Assembly (NCBI GenBank): GCA_019237515.1
Contig: JAFAGX010000175.1
Location: 1 to 9,251, forward strand
Source: Acidobacteriaceae bacterium
Lineage (GTDB): Bacteria; Acidobacteriota; Terriglobia; Terriglobales; SbA1
DNA: 9,251 nucleotides
Direction: 5' to 3'
Positions 1 to 6,007 of this stretch are shown in pieces. The notes under the pieces were generated by a model. The model did no database searches and was not told where the DNA came from. It was given only the letters and a program-made list of their open reading frames with translations. Both the position numbers and the translations under genes were made by a program. The stretch's first letter is position 1. Each line of letters starts with the position of its first letter.

Positions 1-1284
1 CTGACGGCCGTGAAGCTTGCCAGACAGGTAAGCGAATCCGGTGTTCGATGCATTCCGGTTTTCTGGCTCGCAACGGAAGATCACGATCTGGACGAAGTCA
101 GCCAGGTCTCCATTCCGGGGCCGGATGCATTGCTCGAAAAACTTATCGTGCCTGTGGCGTCTAAGCCGGATGCTCCGGTCGGCACGATCGCATTCGGTCG
201 AGAGATTCAGACGATCGTCGACGAAGTTGCCACGCGGCTCGGTGATCCCGAAATCGCGAGAGTGTTACGTGAAACCTACATGCCGGGGCAAACCCTCGGA
301 AGCGCGTTTGCCCGGTTCTTCGCCAAATTGTTTGCCGAATGGGGAGTCATTCTGCTGGACGCTTCCGATCCCGAGCTTCATCAGATTGCCATTCCGATTT
401 ATGCTGACGCGATTGAGCGCGCAGCCGAAATCAACCAGTCACTAATTGAACGCGGCAGCGAACTTGAAGCAGCAGGCTACCACCAACAAGTCAAAGTGAC
501 GTCTTCGTCCACTCTGCTCTTCATCCTGCAGAGTGGCGCACGCGTTCCGATCTCCCGCGACCTGCGTGATGGCGGTTTCATTGCGGGCGACCGGAAATTC
601 CCGCAGAGTGAATTGCTCGAACAAATTCATTCGAAGCCGGAATATTTCAGCCCTAATGTGCTCCTGCGCCCTGTGGTCGAGGACTATCTTCTGCCGACTG
701 TCGCTTACACCGGTGGCAGCGCCGAGGTCGCGTACTTCGCACAAGCTGGGATGGTGTACGAGAAATTGCTGGGGAGAATTACTCCGATTGTGCCGCGATT
801 CTCCGCTACTTTGCTGGAACCAGAACTCCAGAACCTGCTGGATCGCTACAACCTGACGGTGCGCGAAGTCTTTGAGGGCCCAGAAGCGGTTCGCGAACAG
901 CTCGCCGCACAAACTCTTTCTAATGAATTACAGGCGGCATTTGAGGATGCCGAAACTTCAATCAAGAACTCCGTTGCGGCAATTAGATCTGCGCTGGAGC
1001 GGCTGGACAAGACTTTGGTCGACGCGACGGACAATGCGGGAAGCAAAATTCAGTATCAGCTTGAGAGCCTACGCGCCAAAGCGGCGCGTGCCGAATTGCG
1101 GCAAACAGAGGTCGTGGGCCGTAAAGCGCAGTTGCTCAGCAACGCGCTCTATCCCAACAAGACCCTGCAGGAACGCGAGATTGCCGGGATTTATTTTCTA
1201 TCTCGCTCTGGCCGCGATTTCCTGCGCAACATGTACGAGTGCATCCACTCGGATTGCGTCGATCACCAGGTGATTTCGCTATAG
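1..1284 (+). CDS. bshC: BshC, bacillithiol biosynthesis cysteine-adding enzyme (5'-truncated by window edge)
   Basis: This is the C-terminal 427 codons of BshC, the cytosolic enzyme thought to add cysteine to glucosaminyl-malate in the last step of bacillithiol synthesis. The frame is open from base 1; the GTG at 10 is internal, because family homology (LTAVKLA) begins before it. Family proteins are about 540 residues, so roughly 110 N-terminal residues are missing. The hallmark core motif PVFWLATEDHD lies at codons 19-29 of the visible part. A long charged, Ala/Glu-rich helical stretch at about codons 306-378 matches the family's coiled-coil arm. It is followed by the family-typical LQERE segment and a short C-terminal tail ending VISL. 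The stop TAG at 1282 lies 11 bp from the convergent HAD gene. The family call is firm; the exact reaction is family knowledge, and nothing here shows that this organism makes bacillithiol. Confidence 0.93.
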   Translation: MTAVKLARQVSESGVRCIPVFWLATEDHDLDEVSQVSIPGPDALLEKLIVPVASKPDAPVGTIAFGREIQTIVDEVATRLGDPEIARVLRETYMPGQTLGSAFARFFAKLFAEWGVILLDASDPELHQIAIPIYADAIERAAEINQSLIERGSELEAAGYHQQVKVTSSSTLLFILQSGARVPISRDLRDGGFIAGDRKFPQSELLEQIHSKPEYFSPNVLLRPVVEDYLLPTVAYTGGSAEVAYFAQAGMVYEKLLGRITPIVPRFSATLLEPELQNLLDRYNLTVREVFEGPEAVREQLAAQTLSNELQAAFEDAETSIKNSVAAIRSALERLDKTLVDATDNAGSKIQYQLESLRAKAARAELRQTEVVGRKAQLLSNALYPNKTLQEREIAGIYFLSRSGRDFLRNMYECIHSDCVDHQVISL

Positions 1285-1298
1285 CCAGCGCCGGGCTA
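1282..1298. terminator. Short inverted repeat between convergent bshC and HAD genes
   Basis: TAGCC (1282-1286) and GGCTA (1294-1298) form a 5-bp perfect stem with a 7-nt loop. The TAG stop of bshC lies in the left arm, and the TAG stop of the convergent HAD gene, read on the other strand, lies in the right arm. No T tract follows on either strand, so it is at best a weak bidirectional terminator. Confidence 0.3.
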
Positions 1299-1964
1299 CT
1301 GCATGAGATGTGCTTCCAATTCTTCCAGCGACGCCACACGCGGCACGTCGAGCCCTCGGTAAGCACCTGAGACATCGAACAGCATCGCTTGCATACCTGC
1401 TCGGGTGGCACCGAGATAATCCACGGAATAAACATCTCCGACGTATAGGCTTTCCGCGGGTTTCGCATTCATGGCACGTAACGCCGCTTGGAAAATGGCG
1501 CCGGCAGGCTTCTCACATCCAACAACTCCTGAGTCCGTAATCGATGCAAACCATTCTGCAATTCCGCAGCGTTCGAGTACCGCCGCAATCTTGCCATCGG
1601 CATTCGAAATTACGGCCAGCGGATAACGCGAACCGATACGCTGCAGAGTTTCGCGCGTCCCCGGACGCATATCACACCAATTGGAGGACATTCTCGTGGC
1701 ATTGACAAGTTCATCTCGCAGCAATTCGTCGCTGATCCCAAGTTCTGCCAACAGCTGGGTGTAGAACATAAACCAGAAGCCATGGTCTGCGATCCCGTGC
1801 TGCATACTCTCGTCAAATTCTTTCTTCGTGGCACGCTCGATGGCATGCCACTGCTCAAGAGTGGGAGCGAGGTTTCGTTGATACAGTGACTTGAGGATTA
1901 CCGGCCGGGTGGGAAAAAGCAGTGTGTTGCCGATGTCGAAGAAAACGGTTTTAAGCTCGGGCAT
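1296..1964 (-). CDS. HAD-superfamily hydrolase (subfamily IA-like phosphatase)
   Basis: A 222-residue cytosolic haloacid-dehalogenase-fold protein, probably a phosphatase of a small metabolite; the substrate cannot be told. Motif I is FFDIGNTLL with nucleophile D10. Motif II is ISNADG (S120, N121), motif III is K152 in GCEKP, and motif IV is VGDVYSVD (D177, D182). Residues of about 16-95 form an alpha-helical cap insert, as in subfamily I enzymes. The residue two after the nucleophile is G12 instead of the usual general-acid aspartate. This DxGNT variant recurs in the superfamily but can mean altered or slow phosphatase chemistry. The ATG at 1964 is preceded by only a weak purine patch (GGAATGA). 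The gene is convergent with bshC and reads the same way as the oxidase operon upstream, from which it is separated by the 117-bp repeat-containing gap. Confidence 0.85.
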   Translation of the reverse strand: MPELKTVFFDIGNTLLFPTRPVILKSLYQRNLAPTLEQWHAIERATKKEFDESMQHGIADHGFWFMFYTQLLAELGISDELLRDELVNATRMSSNWCDMRPGTRETLQRIGSRYPLAVISNADGKIAAVLERCGIAEWFASITDSGVVGCEKPAGAIFQAALRAMNAKPAESLYVGDVYSVDYLGATRAGMQAMLFDVSGAYRGLDVPRVASLEELEAHLMQ

Positions 1965-2004
1965 TCATTCCATATTCGCACAGAAAGTGTGCAGTCTAGT
2001 AGAT

Positions 2005-2020
2005 TCAGCTCCGGAACTGA
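2005..2020. repeat. Imperfect 16-bp dyad upstream of the HAD gene
   Basis: TCAGCTCCGGAACTGA is palindromic except for one mismatched pair, centred between 2012 and 2013. It lies 41 bp upstream of the HAD start codon and next to the heptad repeats. It could be a regulator site or a fragment of the same repeat family, since its GGAACTGA also occurs at 6944-6951. Nothing in the window identifies a binding protein. Confidence 0.25.
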
Positions 2021-2021
2021 G

Positions 2022-2079
2022 CATTCAAAATTCGACATTCACAATTCAAAAGGCTGAATGCTTATTGCTGAAGGCTGAA
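2022..2079. repeat. Degenerate 7-bp tandem repeat patch
   Basis: Four heptads of the form (c/a)attcNN fill 2022-2049. After a 2-bp break, four more units fill 2052-2079, three of them (t/g)gctgaa and one diverged. A 9-bp unit, aaggctgaa, occurs exactly twice (2050-2058 and 2071-2079). The patch starts inside the gap and ends 2 bp before the stop codon of the last oxidase-operon gene. It resembles the heptanucleotide short tandem repeats found in intergenic DNA of some bacteria. No coding capacity is evident in it. Confidence 0.6.
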
Positions 2080-2081
2080 AT

Positions 2082-2312
2082 TTAGCTGCTCTCTTTGTCG
2101 CGGTTCTTACCGTAGCGGTATGCCAAGCCGACGCCTAGAGTCATAAATCCGAGAGGTGGAATCAGCAGAACCAGAATCCCCCGATTGATCGCCCGCTGCC
2201 CATCTTTACTGCTGCCTGCAGCATTGCTGTAGCACATGGCGCAGCCCTGAGCGAAAACTGGCGCAACCCACAGCAGCAAAGCCAACGAAATTAGAGCTAC
2301 TCGCAGTTTCAT
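2082..2312 (-). CDS. Small membrane protein with CxxC motif, last gene of the cytochrome oxidase operon
   Basis: A 76-residue protein of no function known to me. Residues 1-21 look like a signal peptide (MKLR, then a hydrophobic core ending APVFA), predicting a mature start at Q22. It is followed at once by C24-A-M-C27-Y. A second hydrophobic segment at about 45-66 (ILVLLIPPLGFMTLG) would anchor it with a charged cytoplasmic tail. The CxxC is not followed by His, so it is not a classical heme c site. Copper or thiol chemistry on the periplasmic side is possible but is only inference. The ATG at 2312 was chosen because it overlaps the stop of the subunit IV gene (TAATG). The frame extends upstream to 2402, but that part lies inside the subunit IV gene. 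The coupling points to a role with the oxidase, perhaps in assembly. Confidence 0.75.
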   Translation of the reverse strand: MKLRVALISLALLLWVAPVFAQGCAMCYSNAAGSSKDGQRAINRGILVLLIPPLGFMTLGVGLAYRYGKNRDKESS

Positions 2313-2620
2313 TACACACCCAGCTTCAGGATGCGGAACGCATCGGCAAAAAAGATAAACATCAGGCACAAGCAGGCAACTACCGCGGTCATCATGACCC
2401 ACTTCATTGAAGCGATCTCGTATTTCAGGTGCATGAAATAGCCAATAATCAGTGCCGACTTGATGATCGATAAGATCATCAGCGCCTCCAGCATCTGCAC
2501 TGGCTGAAAAATCTGCTTATATGCAAGCACCACCTCAACGGCAGTCAGTAGTAGCAAGACACCCCAGACCCACAGATATTGGCTCTTGCTCTCATCATGA
2601 TGCGCGGCAATCGTATGCAT
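2312..2620 (-). CDS. Cytochrome c oxidase subunit IV (prokaryotic COX4/CyoD-like family)
   Basis: A 102-residue inner-membrane accessory subunit of the heme-copper oxidase. Three hydrophobic helices are visible at about residues 15-34, 45-63 and 74-93. The family signature, IIKSALIIGYFMHLKYE, sits at the end of helix 2. The N-terminus is short and His-rich (HTIAAHHDE). The start is the ATG at 2620 rather than an upstream start at 2653, because GGAGGA lies 10 nt before it. It follows the second subunit III gene by 40 bp and overlaps the small CxxC gene by one base. Proteins of this family (CtaF/CyoD-like) stabilise the core subunits and carry no metal site. The family call is firm; which symbol to use is unclear, so none is given. 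Confidence 0.88.
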   Translation of the reverse strand: MHTIAAHHDESKSQYLWVWGVLLLLTAVEVVLAYKQIFQPVQMLEALMILSIIKSALIIGYFMHLKYEIASMKWVMMTAVVACLCLMFIFFADAFRILKLGV

Positions 2621-2630
2621 CCTGTAACGC

Positions 2631-2636
2631 TCCTCC
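2631..2636 (-). promoter_or_regulatory. Ribosome binding site of the subunit IV gene
   Basis: GGAGGA on the - strand, 10 nt upstream of the ATG at 2620. It decides the start in favour of MHTIAAHH over the 11-residue longer version. Confidence 0.7.
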
Positions 2637-2660
2637 ACTCGCGAACAACCCAAGGACGAA

Positions 2661-3422
2661 CTATCCGGTAATTCTGGTTGACATCAAATACACCAGCGGG
2701 AAAATGAACATCCATACCAAGTCGACGAAGTGCCAATACAAACCGGCAATCTCAACGTCATGGGCATCGTAATCCTTCGGCTTCAGAAACAAGATAACAG
2801 CGGCAATGACGGTACCAAGCAGGATCACGTGCACGCCGGTGTGAAAAACATTGTCCGCCGGAGTTAAGAGCCACACCGCTAACCAGATCGCCAGCAGAAC
2901 GGGTAGCCATTTCTTCCGCAGTGCGACGACTCCTAAGTAAATAACTCCGATTGTCACGTGCAGCATGTGCATGCCTGTCAGTGTAAAGAATGTTCCGCCA
3001 AATTGCGGTACATTGGCCGCCCACGGATTCTTGAACGGCGTCATTCCCTCAGCGATAAGTTTCGTCCACTCCTGTGCGTGCAGCACAATAAAACCCGAGC
3101 CAAACAGCATGGTGAGAAGAATCCAGTTCCGCGTCCAACTGCGATCGCCGCGGCGCGCCGCCAGCACTCCCAGAACCATCGTGAGAGAACTGGAAAGCAG
3201 GCATCCGGTCATGACCGTCGCATTCAGAATGCTTTCTCGGTGGAACGGAGTGGGCCAATCCGGGTTGGAGATTCGCCCGTAGCTATAAGCAAACAACAAC
3301 GCTCCGAACGTCAGCGAGTCGGAGAGCAGGAACAGCCACATCCCGATTTTCTTCGAATAGGTTCCAAACAGTGACGCTTCGTAAGCTTCCGCCACGCCGT
3401 GCTGTACCGCGACATCCGCCAT
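2661..3422 (-). CDS. coxC: Cytochrome c oxidase subunit III, second copy (7 predicted helices)
   Basis: A 253-residue membrane subunit III of the aa3 oxidase. Helices are visible at about residues 26-48, 64-89, 98-117, 142-167, 172-187, 193-213 and 224-247. Family marks include HAQEW (115-119), TGMHMLHVTIG (149-159) and GLYWHFVDLVW near the C-terminus, with E224 just before it. Between the fourth helix and the final GLYWHF helix there is a stretch (about 170-215) with two extra hydrophobic segments, whereas this region is normally a short loop. The segment FHTGVHVILLGTVIAAVIL within it resembles the preceding TGMHMLHV helix. The ATG at 3422 has AGGGAG 8 nt upstream; the frame runs on to 3506, but without support. 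It is a clear paralogue of, not a duplicate of, the adjacent subunit III gene. It supports assembly and proton uptake of subunit I and has no metal ligands. Confidence 0.9.
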   Translation of the reverse strand: MADVAVQHGVAEAYEASLFGTYSKKIGMWLFLLSDSLTFGALLFAYSYGRISNPDWPTPFHRESILNATVMTGCLLSSSLTMVLGVLAARRGDRSWTRNWILLTMLFGSGFIVLHAQEWTKLIAEGMTPFKNPWAANVPQFGGTFFTLTGMHMLHVTIGVIYLGVVALRKKWLPVLLAIWLAVWLLTPADNVFHTGVHVILLGTVIAAVILFLKPKDYDAHDVEIAGLYWHFVDLVWMFIFPLVYLMSTRITG

Positions 3423-3430
3423 GTTCCGGT

Positions 3431-3436
3431 CTCCCT
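3431..3436 (-). promoter_or_regulatory. Ribosome binding site of the second subunit III gene
   Basis: AGGGAG on the - strand, 8 nt before the ATG at 3422. It supports the MADVAVQHG start over the longer frame beginning at 3506, which would overlap the previous gene. Confidence 0.6.
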
Positions 3437-3460
3437 GAATGCAAGCTAAATGTCGGACCA

Positions 3461-3485
3461 CAGAGGCCACGCAGATCCTCTGCGT
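3461..3485. other. Overlapping alternative hairpins between the two subunit III genes
   Basis: Within the 68-bp intercistronic gap, CAGAGG (3461-3466) can pair with CCTCTG (3477-3482). ACGCAG (3469-3474) can instead pair with CTGCGT (3480-3485). Each is a perfect 6-bp stem (loops of 10 and 5 nt), and they share 3480-3482, so they exclude one another. In the mRNA this lies just after the stop of the first subunit III gene. It may act as an RNA processing or stability element; no T tract is present. Confidence 0.4.
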
Positions 3486-3490
3486 ACCGT

Positions 3491-4234
3491 TTATCTCATG
3501 AACCACAACAACGCAAAAATTCCCATCCAGAGTAAAAACATAAAGTGCCAGTACCAGGCGGTCACATCGACAACGATGCGTCTCGCCTCCACCGGTTTAT
3601 GTAGCACCGACACGATGGCGGCGTATGTCAGCACCAACACGCCACCGGTGAGATGAACTCCATGCGCAGCAGTTAGCAGGTAGAAGAACGAACTGCTGGC
3701 GCTCGTAGCCATGTAGAAGCCACGTGTCGCCAGTTCCTGCCACGCCATCCATTGCCCGACCAGAAAAGCTCCGCCCAGCAAGACAGTTACGTACAACCAT
3801 GGAAAACCGCGCTCATCCCCAAGGGAGACCCCGGGAATGGATTGAACCGGAGCCAAGGCAGCCTGACGGGTGATTTGCCTGCGTGCAAATTCCGCTGTGA
3901 GGCTACTTGCGGCGAGTAAGCCGGTATTGAAGAGCAACAGCGCGAGTGGAAGCTGAACCGAAATCCAATCGCGAACATAGGTGTTGGTCTTGTCGTCGAA
4001 GGTGGGCAACCCTTGCCGCACAATGTAAGCGCTTGTGATCGAGATGAAAAACATGAAGATGGGTGCGAGGGCGATCGCAAGTCCTAAGCGCGCACGCCGC
4101 AATCGTTGGCCATAATCGGGGTAGCCTTCTTCATGGCCGCCATCTCCACCACCGCGATAGACAGGGGGCTCGCTTCCGCCACCGCGCCCTGTTTCGGGAA
4201 GCTTAATCGGAATTGTCGGAGTCAAACTCGCCAT
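3491..4234 (-). CDS. coxC: Cytochrome c oxidase subunit III, first copy (5 predicted helices)
   Basis: A 247-residue subunit III of the heme-copper oxidase, in the inner membrane. The first 48 residues are a soluble Pro/Gly-rich segment with a basic end (YGQRLRRARLG). Five helices follow at about 49-72, 93-115, 145-166, 180-210 and 226-246. Family marks are WMAWQEL (E167), AAHGVHLTGG (H191, H194) and the C-terminal WYWHFMFLLW (W227-H230). The length and five-helix form fit the short bacterial subunit III. The ATG at 4234 is the only good start; the upstream sequence has just a weak GAG and a strong hairpin, so translation may depend on coupling to coxA, 39 bp upstream. It shares only family-level similarity with the next gene, so the operon carries two distinct subunit III paralogues. 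Confidence 0.9.
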   Translation of the reverse strand: MASLTPTIPIKLPETGRGGGSEPPVYRGGGDGGHEEGYPDYGQRLRRARLGLAIALAPIFMFFISITSAYIVRQGLPTFDDKTNTYVRDWISVQLPLALLLFNTGLLAASSLTAEFARRQITRQAALAPVQSIPGVSLGDERGFPWLYVTVLLGGAFLVGQWMAWQELATRGFYMATSASSSFFYLLTAAHGVHLTGGVLVLTYAAIVSVLHKPVEARRIVVDVTAWYWHFMFLLWMGIFALLWFMR

Positions 4235-4249
4235 AAAGTACTCATGTGG

Positions 4250-4268
4250 CGCGGGCGCCTCGCCCGCG
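4250..4268. repeat. GC-rich perfect palindrome (REP-like) between coxA and the first subunit III gene
   Basis: CGCGGGCG (4250-4257) and CGCCCGCG (4261-4268) form an 8-bp perfect stem around a 3-nt loop. It lies in the 39-bp gap between the coxA stop and the next start. There is no U tract, so it is unlikely to be a strong intrinsic terminator. The flanking GTGG and the form resemble REP-like extragenic palindromes; whether it recurs in this genome cannot be seen here. It could stabilise the coxBA part of the mRNA. Confidence 0.6.
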
Positions 4269-4273
4269 AATTA

Positions 4274-6007
4274 TTAATGCGCCACTGCCGACGCCGGATC
4301 GGTCTGCATCACGTAATCCTTGGCCGCGCCGGGGACACCATATTCATAAGGCCCGTGATACACCACAGGCGTATGTCCACCGAAATTGTCGTGCGGGGGC
4401 GGTGTCGCGGTTATCCACTCAAGCGTGGTTGATTCCCACGGATTGTCGCTCGCCTTTGGTCCCTTGAACAAGCTCCAGAACAGATTAATCAAGAAAATGA
4501 ACTGAGCAGCAATCGTAATGAACGCTGCGTAAGTCATGAACGTTTGCACTGGAAACAAATTGTGGAGGTAAGCGAGCTCGGTCAGCTGCGAATAACGCCG
4601 TGGATGGCCAGCCATCCCCAAGTAGTGCATAGGCATAAAGATGGCGTAGGTGCCGACGAAGGTTATCCAAAAATGCAGCTTGCCTAAGCCCTCGTTCATC
4701 ATACGGCCGAACATCTTCGGGAACCAGTAGTAGGTCGCGCCGAAGATACCGAAGATCGATGCGACGCCCATGATGAGATGGAAATGTCCGACCACGAAAT
4801 ATGTGTCGTGAAGGGGAATGTCGAGCACCGGCTGAGCCAAAAACGGTCCACTCAATCCACCCGACACGAACAAGGATACGAACCCAATCGCGAACAGCAT
4901 AGGCGTGTAGAACCTGATTTTTCCTTTATGCAACGTGCCCAGCCAGTTAAAGGTCTTGATGGCTGACGGCACTCCGATCGCCATGGTCATGATTGAAAAC
5001 GCAAACGCCGAATAGGGACTCATACCGCTCATGAACATGTGATGTCCCCACACGACGAATCCAAGGACGCCAATTGCCATGATGGCGTAGACCATCGCCT
5101 TGTAACCGAAGATTGGCTTGCGCGAGAAGGTCGAGAGCAACTGCGAAGCAACGCCCATGCTGGGCAGGATTGCGATGTAGACCTCAGGATGACCAAAGAA
5201 CCAAAACAAGTGTTGCCACAGCAGCGGCGAACCGCCTTTGTGCCCCATGACCTGGCCGTTCACGACCACGAGCGGAACGTAAAAGCTGGTGCCGAGATTG
5301 CGATCGAGCAGCAGAAGAATGCCGGCCGAAAGCAGAACGCCGAACGCCAGCAATCCCAGAATCGCTGTGATGAACCACGCCCAGCAGGTCAGCGGCATGC
5401 GCATCATGGTCATGCCCTTAGCTCGCAAATCGAGCGTGGTGGTGATGAAATTCAACGCACCCATCAACGAAGCGATGCAAAAAATAGCAATGCTTGTGAT
5501 CCACAAATCGGCCCCGAACTGCTCACCGGGACCTGAGTTGGTCAGTGCACTCAAGGGCGCATATCCCGTCCAGCCATGCAGTGGCGCTCCGCCGGTGACG
5601 AAGAACGCAGCAATCATGACAACGAAGGCGACAAACGTCGTCCAGAACGAAAGCATGTTCAGCACCGGGAACGCCATATCCGGTGCGCCGATCTGGATTG
5701 GCAGGAAGTAATTGCCGAACCCGCTCTGCGGGGCGGTCGTCAGCACGAAGAAGACCATGATTGTACCATGCATTGTGAGCAGGCTCAGATAAGTCTCCGG
5801 CTTGATTTCACCTACTAGCGGTAGCACTGCCGTAGGCCAGATCAGGTGGATGCGCATCAGAAGCGACAGAAACATCCCGACGAACACTGCGATCAGCGCC
5901 AGAAAGTAATACTGAATCCCGATGACTTTGTGGTCGAGGCTAAAAACGTATTTGCGAATGAACCCCTGCGGGGCCGCATGCGAGTGAATCGTTGCCGAGG
6001 TTGCCAT
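4274..6007 (-). CDS. coxA: Cytochrome c oxidase subunit I, aa3-type (A1 class)
   Basis: A 577-residue catalytic subunit of the proton-pumping heme-copper oxidase in the inner membrane. All key residues are present: low-spin heme ligands H80 and H410, high-spin heme ligand H408, and CuB ligands H273, H322 and H323. Y277, in GHPEVY, is the cross-linking tyrosine. The D-channel has D110 and E275 and the K-channel has K351. Spacing from H273 to H410 matches the well-studied Rhodobacter enzyme residue for residue, and HPEVY marks the A1 class. The soluble C-terminal tail is His/Pro-rich (TPPPHDNFGGHTP). The ATG at 6007 is chosen because it overlaps the subunit II stop (TAATG), with GGAGG 13 nt upstream; a longer frame to 6040 lies inside coxB. 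The family call is near certain. Cytochrome c as electron donor is inferred from subunit II. Confidence 0.97.
   Translation of the reverse strand: MATSATIHSHAAPQGFIRKYVFSLDHKVIGIQYYFLALIAVFVGMFLSLLMRIHLIWPTAVLPLVGEIKPETYLSLLTMHGTIMVFFVLTTAPQSGFGNYFLPIQIGAPDMAFPVLNMLSFWTTFVAFVVMIAAFFVTGGAPLHGWTGYAPLSALTNSGPGEQFGADLWITSIAIFCIASLMGALNFITTTLDLRAKGMTMMRMPLTCWAWFITAILGLLAFGVLLSAGILLLLDRNLGTSFYVPLVVVNGQVMGHKGGSPLLWQHLFWFFGHPEVYIAILPSMGVASQLLSTFSRKPIFGYKAMVYAIMAIGVLGFVVWGHHMFMSGMSPYSAFAFSIMTMAIGVPSAIKTFNWLGTLHKGKIRFYTPMLFAIGFVSLFVSGGLSGPFLAQPVLDIPLHDTYFVVGHFHLIMGVASIFGIFGATYYWFPKMFGRMMNEGLGKLHFWITFVGTYAIFMPMHYLGMAGHPRRYSQLTELAYLHNLFPVQTFMTYAAFITIAAQFIFLINLFWSLFKGPKASDNPWESTTLEWITATPPPHDNFGGHTPVVYHGPYEYGVPGAAKDYVMQTDPASAVAH

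Noticed and set aside
442..912. 156-codon - strand open frame inside bshC
   Set aside because: It overlaps conserved BshC coding sequence completely and shows no family features.
2313..2402. 30-residue N-terminal extension of the small CxxC protein
   Set aside because: It would lie inside the subunit IV gene and would bury an obvious signal peptide; the TAATG overlap marks the true start.
5039..5536. 165-codon + strand open frame antisense to coxA
   Set aside because: It lies wholly opposite a subunit I gene with all catalytic residues. Its product is a hydrophilic, low-complexity shadow with no recognisable motif.
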